DNA from: Gammaproteobacteria bacterium UBA7376
GTDB lineage: Bacteria > Pseudomonadota > Gammaproteobacteria > Pseudomonadales > Azotimanducaceae
Direction: 5' to 3'
DNA: 7,382 nt
Assembly (NCBI GenBank): GCA_002470275.1
Contig: DKNY01000071.1
Coordinates: forward strand, 1-7,382
The notes under the pieces are model-generated. The model worked only from the letters and a program-made list of their open reading frames with translations. It did no database searches and was not told where the DNA came from. Position numbers and translations under genes: made by a program. Shown piece by piece: positions 1-6,454 of this stretch. Position 1 is the stretch's first letter; each line of letters opens with the position of its first letter.

Positions 1-7
1 CCATGAT

Positions 8-757
8 GTGACGTCACAGGACGCCAAGGTTCGAGTAATTCGACACGCTGCAAAAGCCGGCGGGCAATGGGCGGAACTCGTGTTGAACCGACCCCAACGT
101 AAAAATGCGATTACGGGTCCCCTGGGTGAGGCGCTTGCTCAGACCGTGAACGCCCTCAATGAAGATTCTGCAATTCAGGTTATTTTGCTGCGCGGGGCTG
201 AGGGGGCCTTTTGCTCTGGGCTAGATCTCGAGGCCTTTAATGCCCAGCCCAGCCCGCCTTGGCTGGCGAACTTCCCCAAGGTTTGGCGCGCCGCCCACGA
301 GGCGCTCTTTTGCTGTGAGAAACCCATTGTCGGCGCACTGGAGCGCTACGCGATCAATGGTGGCGCAGCCCTGGCCAGTGCGTGTGACCACCTGTTCATG
401 GGTCGCGAGGCCTTTCTTCAGGTGGGCGAAGTGCAGATTGGCATGGCCGCACCCTATAACCTCGCGTGGTTAACGCTGCGGCACAGCGAGGCGAGCATAG
501 CTCAGGCCTGCCTCCTGGGAGAGCGAATGAAGGCGGATGACATGCTGCGCCTGGGCCTCGCCAGCGAGGTGGTGGACGACGCCCGGGTTGTCTCATCAGC
601 GGTGGCATTGTGTCAGCGGATGGCTGACTTTCCCCCAGGCGCGCCAGCGCGAATAAAAACTGGCCTGCGCGCAAACGTTCGGGAGAGCGCTAGTGAGTGG
701 TTTGATCGCTTTACCGCTCTGGCTACCGGGGGTGCAAGCCCTCCTGGGAAGCCATAG
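8..757 (+). CDS. Crotonase-fold (enoyl-CoA hydratase/isomerase family) protein, possibly isomerase-type
   Basis: A 249-residue protein of normal crotonase length. The fold binds acyl-CoA thioesters and stabilises an oxyanion. The first oxyanion-hole segment is GAFCSGLDL (residues 66-74). The second is AINGGAALASACD (115-127). Of the two acid residues of classical enoyl-CoA hydratase, the one equivalent to Glu164 is present (Glu141 in GEVQIGM), but the Glu144 position is Ala121. Loss of that glutamate is typical of enoyl-CoA isomerases and other non-hydratase members, so hydratase activity is doubtful (inference). The start used is GTG at 8. Positions 3-11 read ATG ATG TGA in another frame, so an upstream gene may end there with a GTGA overlap, which would fit an operon. 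The frame is still open to the window edge, so a start further upstream cannot be excluded. The gene ends 6 bp before the 3' end of convergent idi. Substrate unknown. Confidence 0.88.
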   Translation: MTSQDAKVRVIRHAAKAGGQWAELVLNRPQRKNAITGPLGEALAQTVNALNEDSAIQVILLRGAEGAFCSGLDLEAFNAQPSPPWLANFPKVWRAAHEALFCCEKPIVGALERYAINGGAALASACDHLFMGREAFLQVGEVQIGMAAPYNLAWLTLRHSEASIAQACLLGERMKADDMLRLGLASEVVDDARVVSSAVALCQRMADFPPGAPARIKTGLRANVRESASEWFDRFTALATGGASPPGKP

Positions 758-763
758 GCGACC

Positions 764-1342
764 CTACCGGCGAGTACCGGCCGACGGGATGCTTTGCGGG
801 AGATTATCCAGCAGACGCTGCCATTCCAGGGTGAACCAGGGGGTGGTTTTCAATTCACTGTCGTCCAGCATCGGTGCTACCGCATCCAGATCCACCCAGC
901 GAAAATCCTGCAGCTCTTCGATATTGATGAGGGGTTCGCCGAGGAAACGGGCTAGGTACACCGAGCACAGTTCCCGCTCACTGCCGCGATCCTCGAAACG
1001 TGCCGCATACTGGAACTTGAACATAAAACGCGATTCAACATCAAAGCCCAGTTCCTCCCGGCATCGGCGGGAAACGGCATCCTGAATCTCTTCGCCCACA
1101 CGCGGATGGGAACAACAGGAATTGGACCAGTAGCCGCCCCAAAGCCGCTTGCCTGCGGCGCGCTGTTGAATCAACAGCTGGTTCTGCTCATTGAAAACAA
1201 AGAGAGAAAAGGCTCGGTGAAGCACGCCCTCACCCGCATGGCAGGCGGCCTTATCCAGCTCGCCGATTGCTTGGTCATCAGCGTCGACAAGAATGAGTGG
1301 CTCCGAGTCAAAGGAGACAATTTCTGCGCGGGTGTGTTCCAT
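764..1342 (-). CDS. idi: Isopentenyl-diphosphate delta-isomerase, type I (Nudix fold)
   Basis: A 192-residue cytosolic enzyme that interconverts isopentenyl and dimethylallyl diphosphate, feeding isoprenoid synthesis. The type I hallmarks are all visible. Metal-binding histidines fit His35 and His42 in the LHRAFS region. The catalytic cysteine is in SNSCCSHP (Cys77, with His79 following). A Nudix-like helix, AVSRRCREELGFD, spans 89-101. The acidic pair ERE (Glu122 and Glu124) matches the catalytic and metal glutamates Glu114 and Glu116 of E. coli Idi. Trp169 in TTPW matches the conserved active-site tryptophan. Length is close to the family norm (about 180-190). The ATG at 1342 lacks a clear Shine-Dalgarno sequence. 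It lies alone on its strand, divergent from the hydrolase and convergent with the first crotonase. In organisms using the MEP pathway this gene is optional and often accompanies heavy isoprenoid or carotenoid demand; no other isoprenoid gene is in view. Confidence 0.95.
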   Translation of the reverse strand: MEHTRAEIVSFDSEPLILVDADDQAIGELDKAACHAGEGVLHRAFSLFVFNEQNQLLIQQRAAGKRLWGGYWSNSCCSHPRVGEEIQDAVSRRCREELGFDVESRFMFKFQYAARFEDRGSERELCSVYLARFLGEPLINIEELQDFRWVDLDAVAPMLDDSELKTTPWFTLEWQRLLDNLPQSIPSAGTRR

Positions 1343-1378
1343 GGCGAAATGGTATCAAATATCTCGCGCTGTCCGCTG

Positions 1379-1403
1379 CCCGTTATGAACTGAGCTAAAC
1401 GGG
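1379..1403. repeat. Short inverted repeat in the divergent idi/hydrolase intergenic region
   Basis: CCCGTT (1379-1384) is the perfect reverse complement of AACGGG (1398-1403), with a 13-nt spacer. It lies about 37 bp upstream of the idi start and 87 bp upstream of the hydrolase start. It could be an operator half-site pair or a weak hairpin. No T-run follows on either strand, so it is not a Rho-independent terminator. Six-base arms can arise by chance. No convincing sigma70 -35/-10 pair was found for either gene in 1343-1489. Confidence 0.3.
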
Positions 1404-1441
1404 TTCGGCTTTCACTTCAGTTCCACGGTTGTTCCCCTAAT

Positions 1442-1473
1442 CTGAGCCTTCGAATAAGCGGCTAAGGCCTCAG
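1442..1473 (+). promoter_or_regulatory. Stem-loop just upstream of the hydrolase ribosome binding site
   Basis: CTGAGCCTT (1442-1450) pairs with AAGGCCTCAG (1464-1473). This gives a 9-bp stem interrupted by one bulged C at 1468, with a 13-nt loop. It ends one base before the GGAAGGG Shine-Dalgarno-like sequence (1475-1481) that serves the ATG at 1490. A hairpin this close to the ribosome binding site could affect translation or mRNA stability. The structure is seen directly; the function is inference. Confidence 0.4.
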
Positions 1474-1489
1474 CGGAAGGGAATTGAAC

Positions 1490-2365
1490 ATGCAGCCCAA
1501 ACAGTTGCGCGTTGAGATTGATGGCACCCGGGTCAATGTCTTTGAATACGGTACTCAGGGTGGCCAACAGGTGCTCTTCGTCCACGCCACTGGATTTCAC
1601 GCCCGTTGCTGGGACCAAGTGGTGTCGCATCTCCCCTCAGAGCTGCATATTTTTGCAGTAGATATGCGAGGTCATGGCCAATCGGAAAACAAGGGCCCCT
1701 TTACCTGGCAGCGTCTGGGTCAAGATATTCTCTCTCTAGCAGAGCACCTGGGTCTGCAGAACATCATCGGGGTAGGCCACTCCATGGGTGGTCACTGCAT
1801 CACGCATGCTGCCGGACATCAGCCCAGGTTGTTTCGAAGGCTTATTCTCGTGGACCCGGTGATCCTGTCGCCGAATCTGTATCAAAACAGCAAGCGCCAT
1901 CAATATGAGGATGTTTCTGAGCATCCGGTCGCCCGACGCCGCAGTCATTTCGCCTCGGTGCAAGAAATGCATGATCGCTATGTTGATCGAAAGCCCTACA
2001 GCCTTTGGCAGCCCCAAGTGTTTATGGACTACTGCACCTATGGCCTGGTGCCGGCACCCTCGGGCACGGGCCTAGCGCTCGCCTGTCCGCCGCACATTGA
2101 AGCGTCTATCTACATGGGTAACTTTGATGCAGACCTCTATACGCTAATCCCTAAAATCGAGGTGCCAACCCTCGTGCTTCGTGCCAGGCCTCGTGATGCT
2201 TCCTCAAAGGAGATGGATTTTTCTGCGTCGCCAACCTGGCCAGAGCTGGCGGATCAATTCCCTCATGGCCAAGACATAATGTTGCCCGAGCTGACTCACT
2301 TTATCCCCATGCAGGATCCCGCCTTAGTCGCAGATTTCATTCGCGTCGCCGCTGAGGATAGTTAG
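1490..2365 (+). CDS. Alpha/beta-fold hydrolase
   Basis: A 291-residue hydrolase with a complete set of recognisable alpha/beta-hydrolase elements. The HATGFH oxyanion-loop region is at residues 32-37. DMRGHGQS follows at 58-65. The nucleophile elbow is GHSMGG (96-101), with Ser98 as nucleophile. A likely acid is Asp236 after the strand PTLVLRARP (226-234), and the base is His270 in ELTHFIPMQDP. The cap region (about 125-220) is rich in aromatic and basic residues. The ATG at 1490 is preferred over an in-frame TTG at 1484 because GGAAGGG (1475-1481) stands 8 nt before the ATG but only 2 nt before the TTG. No signal peptide is visible, so it is probably cytosolic. Substrate (ester, lactone, thioester or C-C bond) cannot be decided from sequence. 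It may share a transcript with the downstream ileS and Rieske genes, but the 102-bp gap leaves this open. Confidence 0.9.
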   Translation: MQPKQLRVEIDGTRVNVFEYGTQGGQQVLFVHATGFHARCWDQVVSHLPSELHIFAVDMRGHGQSENKGPFTWQRLGQDILSLAEHLGLQNIIGVGHSMGGHCITHAAGHQPRLFRRLILVDPVILSPNLYQNSKRHQYEDVSEHPVARRRSHFASVQEMHDRYVDRKPYSLWQPQVFMDYCTYGLVPAPSGTGLALACPPHIEASIYMGNFDADLYTLIPKIEVPTLVLRARPRDASSKEMDFSASPTWPELADQFPHGQDIMLPELTHFIPMQDPALVADFIRVAAEDS

Positions 2366-2391
2366 CTTCCTGAGCCTGCCCTCCGTAGCGT

Positions 2392-2410
2392 CTGGGTCCA
2401 ATGGAGCCAG
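2392..2410 (+). other. Small stem-loop between hydrolase and ileS
   Basis: CTGGGTCC (2392-2399) folds onto GGAGCCAG (2403-2410) with a three-base AAT loop and one G-G mismatch, leaving seven Watson-Crick pairs. It begins 27 bp after the hydrolase stop. No T-run follows, so it is not a standard intrinsic terminator. It could stabilise the 3' end of the hydrolase message, mark a processing site, or be chance. Confidence 0.25.
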
Positions 2411-2467
2411 CATCCTGTAGGCAAAGGGGTTAACATAGGGGGCTAATTCACCGTGCCGCAGTGACCC

Positions 2468-5400
2468 ATGTCGGAAAGCCAAGACAACGCAACTTTTTCC
2501 TTTGTCGAGATGGAACATCAGATTCTAAACCTCTGGCAGGAAACGGGTGCCTTCCAGCAATCGCTGGAGAAAACAAAGGGGAAGCAACCCTATATCTTCT
2601 ACGACGGCCCTCCCTTTGCGACGGGCCTACCGCACCATGGACACCTGGTCGCCAGCACCATTAAGGATATAGTTCCTCGCTACTGGACCATGAAGGGCCG
2701 CTACGTGATGCGTCGTTTTGGCTGGGACTGTCACGGCCTGCCTATCGAGCACGAGATCGATAAACAACTTGGGATGTCAGCCCAAGAGGCCGTCGCAAAG
2801 CTTGGCGTCGCTGGCTACAACGATGAATGTCGAGCCATTGTTCAGCGCTACGTTGCCGAATGGCGACACACCATTACCCGAATTGGCCGCTGGATCGACT
2901 TTGATCATGACTACAAAACCATGGACGCCTGGTATATGGAGTCGGTTTGGTGGGTCTTTAAGCAGCTTTGGGATAAGGGTCTCATCTACCAGGGCGTCAA
3001 GGTGGTGCCTGTGTCTACGGCCTTGGGTACCCCGCTTGCTAACTTTGAGGCTACGTCCAATTATCAGGATGTTCAGGATCCTGCGGTCACGGTATTACTC
3101 AAGCTGGCAGACGCTGATGCGTATTTGGCGATATGGACGACGACCCCCTGGACGCTGCCGTCAAACCTAGCGGTCTGTGTGGGAGACGATATCACCTATC
3201 AGCTGGTGGAGGACGCTGAACGAGGGATTAACATTTATCTCGCCCAGGAGCGAGTGACTGCTTACTTCGGGGACCAGGCCACGGTGATCGAGACCTGTCA
3301 GGGTCGGGATTTAGTCGGCCGGCGATACCACCCTATTTTTGATTATTTCGCCGATCAGGCTGAGCTTGGGGCCTTTGTGGTGGTGAGCGACGCCTACGTC
3401 ACCACGGAAAGCGGCACCGGGCTGGTGCACCAAGCCCCGGCATTCGGCGAGGACGATTATCGCGTACTCAGGGCTCACAATATTGAGGCTTTCGCCTGTC
3501 CGGTATCCCTGCACGGTGAATTTACTGATGAGGTGACCGATTTCGTTGGGCGCCATGTCAAAGCGGCCGACAAAGAAATCATCGCGCATTTGAAGGCATC
3601 CGGGGCACTCTATCGTCAGGACGTAATTCAGCACAGCTATCCCTATTGCTATCGTTCGGATACGCCCCTGATCTATCGGGCGATTCCTTCTTGGTACGTG
3701 GCGGTAACCCAGATCAAGGATCGGCTCCTGGCGGCCAACGAACAGATCAACTGGGTGCCAGAACACATCAAGAAAGGCCGCTTTGGGCATTGGCTTGATG
3801 GTGCCATTGATTGGGCAGTTTCGCGCAATCGGGTTTGGGGTACTCCGCTTCCTGTCTGGATTAACGACGTGACCGGCAAGGCTCTTTGTGTCGGGTCCGT
3901 AGACGAGCTGGCGGAGCTTAGTGGGGTACGCATAACCGACCTGCACCGAGAAAATGTCGATCCCATTAGCTTTTCTCTCGACGGCGAAGAGGGGACCTAC
4001 CAGCGTATCGAGGAAGTTTTGGATTGCTGGTTTGAGTCCGGTTCTATGCCTTACGCCCAGCTGCACTACCCCTTCGAAAATGAACAGCTGTTTGAAGCCG
4101 GCTTCCCGGCGGAATTCATTGCGGAGGGCCTTGACCAAACGCGCGGCTGGTTTTACACCCTTACGGTGCTGGGCGCAGCGCTGTTCGACAAACCGGCCTT
4201 TCGGAATGTGATCGTCAACGGCATGGTTATGGCTGAGGACGGGAAAAAGATGTCCAAAAGCCTGCGCAACTACACTCCTCCAGATGAGTTGATGGAAAGT
4301 TATGGCGCCGATGCGCTGCGCCTCTATGCGATCAATTCGGGGCTAATGCGCGGCGAGGAGCAGCGTTTCGCTGACAGCGGCGTGCGCGATATGGTCCGGC
4401 GGGCCTTGCTCCCCTGGTATAACGCCTTTTCCTTTTTACGAACCTACGCGGCCATCGACGGGTGGTCACCCGATAAAGGCCAGCATCACGGCAACAATAT
4501 TCTGGATCATTGGATCCGCTCACGTCTGCAAACCCTAAAGGCGAATGTCGCCACTGAGATGGAGGCTTATCGGCTGTACAACGTGGTGCCCCAGCTCTTC
4601 TCCTTTATTGAGGATTTGACTAACTGGTACATCCGTCTGAATCGAGGGCGGTTTTGGGGAGAGGGGATCAGCGCCGACAAAATAGCTGCCTACAGCACGC
4701 TTTACGATGTGCTGCTAGAGCTGTCGAAGCTCATGGCGCCCTTTGCTCCCTTTCTGTCTGAGCACCTCTATCAGTCGCTGGAAGCCCTAGCCGGACGCCA
4801 GCCATCGCCGGCTTCCGTGCATCACTGTGACTATCCGGAGGCGGAGCCCGCGCACAGTCAACCTGCCCTAGAAACGGCCGTAGATCGAATGCAGCAGGTC
4901 ATTCTCTTGGGCAGGCAGCGACGCGAGGAGGTGAAAATTGGTCTGCGAACGCCCTTGGCGAAGATGACCATCGTGCATCGTGATGGTGCGCTGCTGGAGG
5001 AAATGGGTCGGCTGGAAGGTTACCTTCTCGAGGAGTTGAATGTTCAGCAAGTCAGCTACAGCGCCAATGAAGCCGCCTTCATTGAACTGGTGGCCAAGCC
5101 TAACTTTCCCCTATTGGGCAGGCGTCTGGGCAAGAAAATGAAGCCCTTTGGACAACGCATCAACGCCCTGAGCCCACAGGAGATTGCCCTGCTTCAGGAG
5201 ACGGGTGCCCTGACCCTTGAGGTGGATGGCGTGAGCGAGACCTTTGACCAGGTTGAAATCCAGGTGCAGCAGCAGGCTCGGGCGGGGACCAATACGGTGT
5301 CGAATAATCAGATAAGCCTGGATTTAGATACGACGTTGACCCCAGCGCTTATCCGAGGCGGCTATGCGCGAGAGGTTGTAAATCGCATTCAGCGGGAGCG

Positions 5401-5626
5401 AAAAGAGCGTGGTTTTGACGTAGCGGATCGAATCCACGTGAGCTACCAAGCCGAGGGCGATCTGGCCTTAGCCATCTCCGAGCATTTGAGCTACATCATG
5501 GGCGAAACCCTGAGCCTAGATATGCAGGCGTCAGGTCTTGCTGCGGGGACGCAGGCGCAGGTCGATGGGCTTGCACTGTCCTTTGACTTGGTGCGGGTTC
5601 CAGAGGGCGCACAATCCCGCAAATGA
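2468..5626 (+). CDS. ileS: Isoleucyl-tRNA synthetase, eukaryotic-like IleRS2 type
   Basis: A full-length 1052-residue class I synthetase that charges tRNA-Ile with isoleucine in the cytosol. The HXGH ATP-binding signature reads HHGH (residues 56-59) in GLPHHGHL. DCHGLPIE (87-94) is part of the amino-acid and adenylate site. The CP1 editing domain holds the Thr-rich WTTTPWTLPSN (223-233) and GTGLVHQAPAFGEDDY (316-331), including the conserved acidic residue in GEDD. DCWFESGSMPYAQ is at 519-531 and GLDQTRGWFY at 554-563. The KMSKS loop is intact (594-598). HXGH inside GLPHxGHL, the STALGTPLANFEA segment, the VLDCWFESGSMPYAQ pattern and the length fit the eukaryote-like IleRS2 clade rather than typical gammaproteobacterial IleRS1. 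IleRS2 enzymes are commonly tolerant of mupirocin (family knowledge). An in-frame TGA at 2462-2464 makes the ATG at 2468 the first possible start; no strong Shine-Dalgarno precedes it. The usual ribF and lspA neighbours are absent. Confidence 0.96.
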   Translation: MSESQDNATFSFVEMEHQILNLWQETGAFQQSLEKTKGKQPYIFYDGPPFATGLPHHGHLVASTIKDIVPRYWTMKGRYVMRRFGWDCHGLPIEHEIDKQLGMSAQEAVAKLGVAGYNDECRAIVQRYVAEWRHTITRIGRWIDFDHDYKTMDAWYMESVWWVFKQLWDKGLIYQGVKVVPVSTALGTPLANFEATSNYQDVQDPAVTVLLKLADADAYLAIWTTTPWTLPSNLAVCVGDDITYQLVEDAERGINIYLAQERVTAYFGDQATVIETCQGRDLVGRRYHPIFDYFADQAELGAFVVVSDAYVTTESGTGLVHQAPAFGEDDYRVLRAHNIEAFACPVSLHGEFTDEVTDFVGRHVKAADKEIIAHLKASGALYRQDVIQHSYPYCYRSDTPLIYRAIPSWYVAVTQIKDRLLAANEQINWVPEHIKKGRFGHWLDGAIDWAVSRNRVWGTPLPVWINDVTGKALCVGSVDELAELSGVRITDLHRENVDPISFSLDGEEGTYQRIEEVLDCWFESGSMPYAQLHYPFENEQLFEAGFPAEFIAEGLDQTRGWFYTLTVLGAALFDKPAFRNVIVNGMVMAEDGKKMSKSLRNYTPPDELMESYGADALRLYAINSGLMRGEEQRFADSGVRDMVRRALLPWYNAFSFLRTYAAIDGWSPDKGQHHGNNILDHWIRSRLQTLKANVATEMEAYRLYNVVPQLFSFIEDLTNWYIRLNRGRFWGEGISADKIAAYSTLYDVLLELSKLMAPFAPFLSEHLYQSLEALAGRQPSPASVHHCDYPEAEPAHSQPALETAVDRMQQVILLGRQRREEVKIGLRTPLAKMTIVHRDGALLEEMGRLEGYLLEELNVQQVSYSANEAAFIELVAKPNFPLLGRRLGKKMKPFGQRINALSPQEIALLQETGALTLEVDGVSETFDQVEIQVQQQARAGTNTVSNNQISLDLDTTLTPALIRGGYAREVVNRIQRERKERGFDVADRIHVSYQAEGDLALAISEHLSYIMGETLSLDMQASGLAAGTQAQVDGLALSFDLVRVPEGAQSRK

Positions 5627-5631
5627 GGTGG
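5625..5631 (+). promoter_or_regulatory. Shine-Dalgarno sequence overlapping the ileS stop codon
   Basis: GAGGTGG begins inside the ileS TGA stop (5624-5626) and ends 4 nt before the ATG at 5636. It is the only strong purine-rich site before that ATG, so it supports the chosen start. The arrangement implies that ribosomes finishing ileS help start the Rieske gene (translational coupling). Confidence 0.7.
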
Positions 5632-5635
5632 TTGG

Positions 5636-6454
5636 ATGAAATATACCTTCGAACCGACGGGCGCTAACGCCCAGACCAATCACCTGGGGAGCTATCGACG
5701 GCGACTGCCCGTGAGCTTAGAGCGTATGTATGAAAATGCGCTGGATTGGGCGCATCTACCCCATGTTCATGCCTCTACTTTTGACACCATCACGTGTACC
5801 GAATCGGGTGCCTGGGGCTGGCGGGCGACGGTGACCAGCGGGGATGAGGACACAGAGATAGAGCTGCTGTTGGACCGCCAGGCCAGGCGCTGGATCACCC
5901 GCACCAAATCGGGGCAAAACGTCGGCGCGGAGATTTGGACTCAGGTTTTTCAGGTGGAATCTCGCGTGCTGGATATCACCGTTGATTTTTTTGTGCCCGA
6001 TATCCCGGCCTCGGATCGCCTCTCGCTGGGCAAGGCATACGCAGCGGTCTACGAGCGGCTTTATGATGAGGATGTGGCGCTGATGAGTGAGCGTCAGCGT
6101 CAGCTCGACAGGCGCCTAGAAGGGCGGTCAACGGATCAAAGCCTAAGCATTGAAAATCCGTCCCGGCTGCCCTTGCCCCATGCCTTCAGCCTGGGGGGAC
6201 GCGACTACCTGCTACATCAACAAGACCAGGCCTGGCTGATCTATCCGGCTCGGTGTCCACACCAACTCGGGCCCCTGGACGCGCTCCCGCTCGTGGATGG
6301 GCAGGTAACCTGTCCTTGGCACGGCTATGTTTTTGATGTGCGAAGCGGCCGCTGCGTCAGCGGCGCCACGTGTCACCTGGGTCCAATGCCTACGGTAACT
6401 GAACACTCGGATGGACTCGTTGTCAGTTGGGCATTGCCCGTTAATCCCCGGTAA
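5636..6454 (+). CDS. Rieske oxygenase-like protein with reversed domain order (catalytic-type domain first, Rieske domain last)
   Basis: A 272-residue protein. Residues 207-229 carry a complete Rieske [2Fe-2S] motif: CPH (Cys207, His209), 16 residues, then CPWH (Cys226, His229). The N-terminal part carries ENALDWAHLPHVH (33-45), which fits N-x2-D-x2-H-x4-H. That is the mononuclear-iron motif of Rieske oxygenase catalytic domains (Asp205, His208 and His213 of naphthalene dioxygenase). Candidate ligands here are His40 and His45, Asp37 could be the electron-bridging residue, and an acid in YDEDVALMSERQRQ (Asp144-Asp146) could be the third ligand. In ordinary oxygenase alpha subunits the Rieske domain comes first; here it comes second. 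The protein is also short (usual length about 340-450), with only about 100 residues between His45 and the candidate third ligand. It follows ileS by 9 bp with an overlapping ribosome binding site. No signal peptide or membrane segment is visible. A monooxygenase or demethylase needing a separate reductase is inferred; substrate unknown. Confidence 0.85.
   Translation: MKYTFEPTGANAQTNHLGSYRRRLPVSLERMYENALDWAHLPHVHASTFDTITCTESGAWGWRATVTSGDEDTEIELLLDRQARRWITRTKSGQNVGAEIWTQVFQVESRVLDITVDFFVPDIPASDRLSLGKAYAAVYERLYDEDVALMSERQRQLDRRLEGRSTDQSLSIENPSRLPLPHAFSLGGRDYLLHQQDQAWLIYPARCPHQLGPLDALPLVDGQVTCPWHGYVFDVRSGRCVSGATCHLGPMPTVTEHSDGLVVSWALPVNPR

Noticed and set aside
3..11. End of an upstream gene (ATG ATG TGA)
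   Set aside because: Three codons are too little to call a gene. It is mentioned only as a possible GTGA overlap with the first crotonase.
765..785. Repeated TACCGG near the crotonase/idi junction as a bidirectional terminator
   Set aside because: The repeats are short and direct, no stable stem with a T-run forms, and most of the stretch is idi coding sequence.
693..1085. Plus-strand open frame of 130 codons
   Set aside because: It is antisense to idi and overlaps the end of the first crotonase. Its Ser/Arg-rich translation is typical of a wrong-frame shadow.
1106..1393. Plus-strand open frame across the idi start region
   Set aside because: It is antisense to idi's conserved catalytic region. 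No domain or ribosome binding site supports it.
2366..2467. T-box riboswitch or promoter upstream of ileS
   Set aside because: Only about 100 bp are available, with no T-box consensus and no terminator/antiterminator pair. TAACAT at 2431-2436 resembles a -10 box but has no matching -35 at normal spacing.
2633..2644. Possible altered GXHH active-site motif (mupirocin hyper-resistance type) in IleRS
   Set aside because: The local sequence PHHGHL aligns as P-H-X-G-H with X = His. The motif is therefore a regular HXGH, and the first and third positions are not swapped.
3311..4138. Long open frame on the minus strand (275 codons)
   Set aside because: It lies wholly antisense to the well-conserved ileS coding sequence, and its translation shows no recognisable domain. 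It is a by-product of GC-rich codon use.
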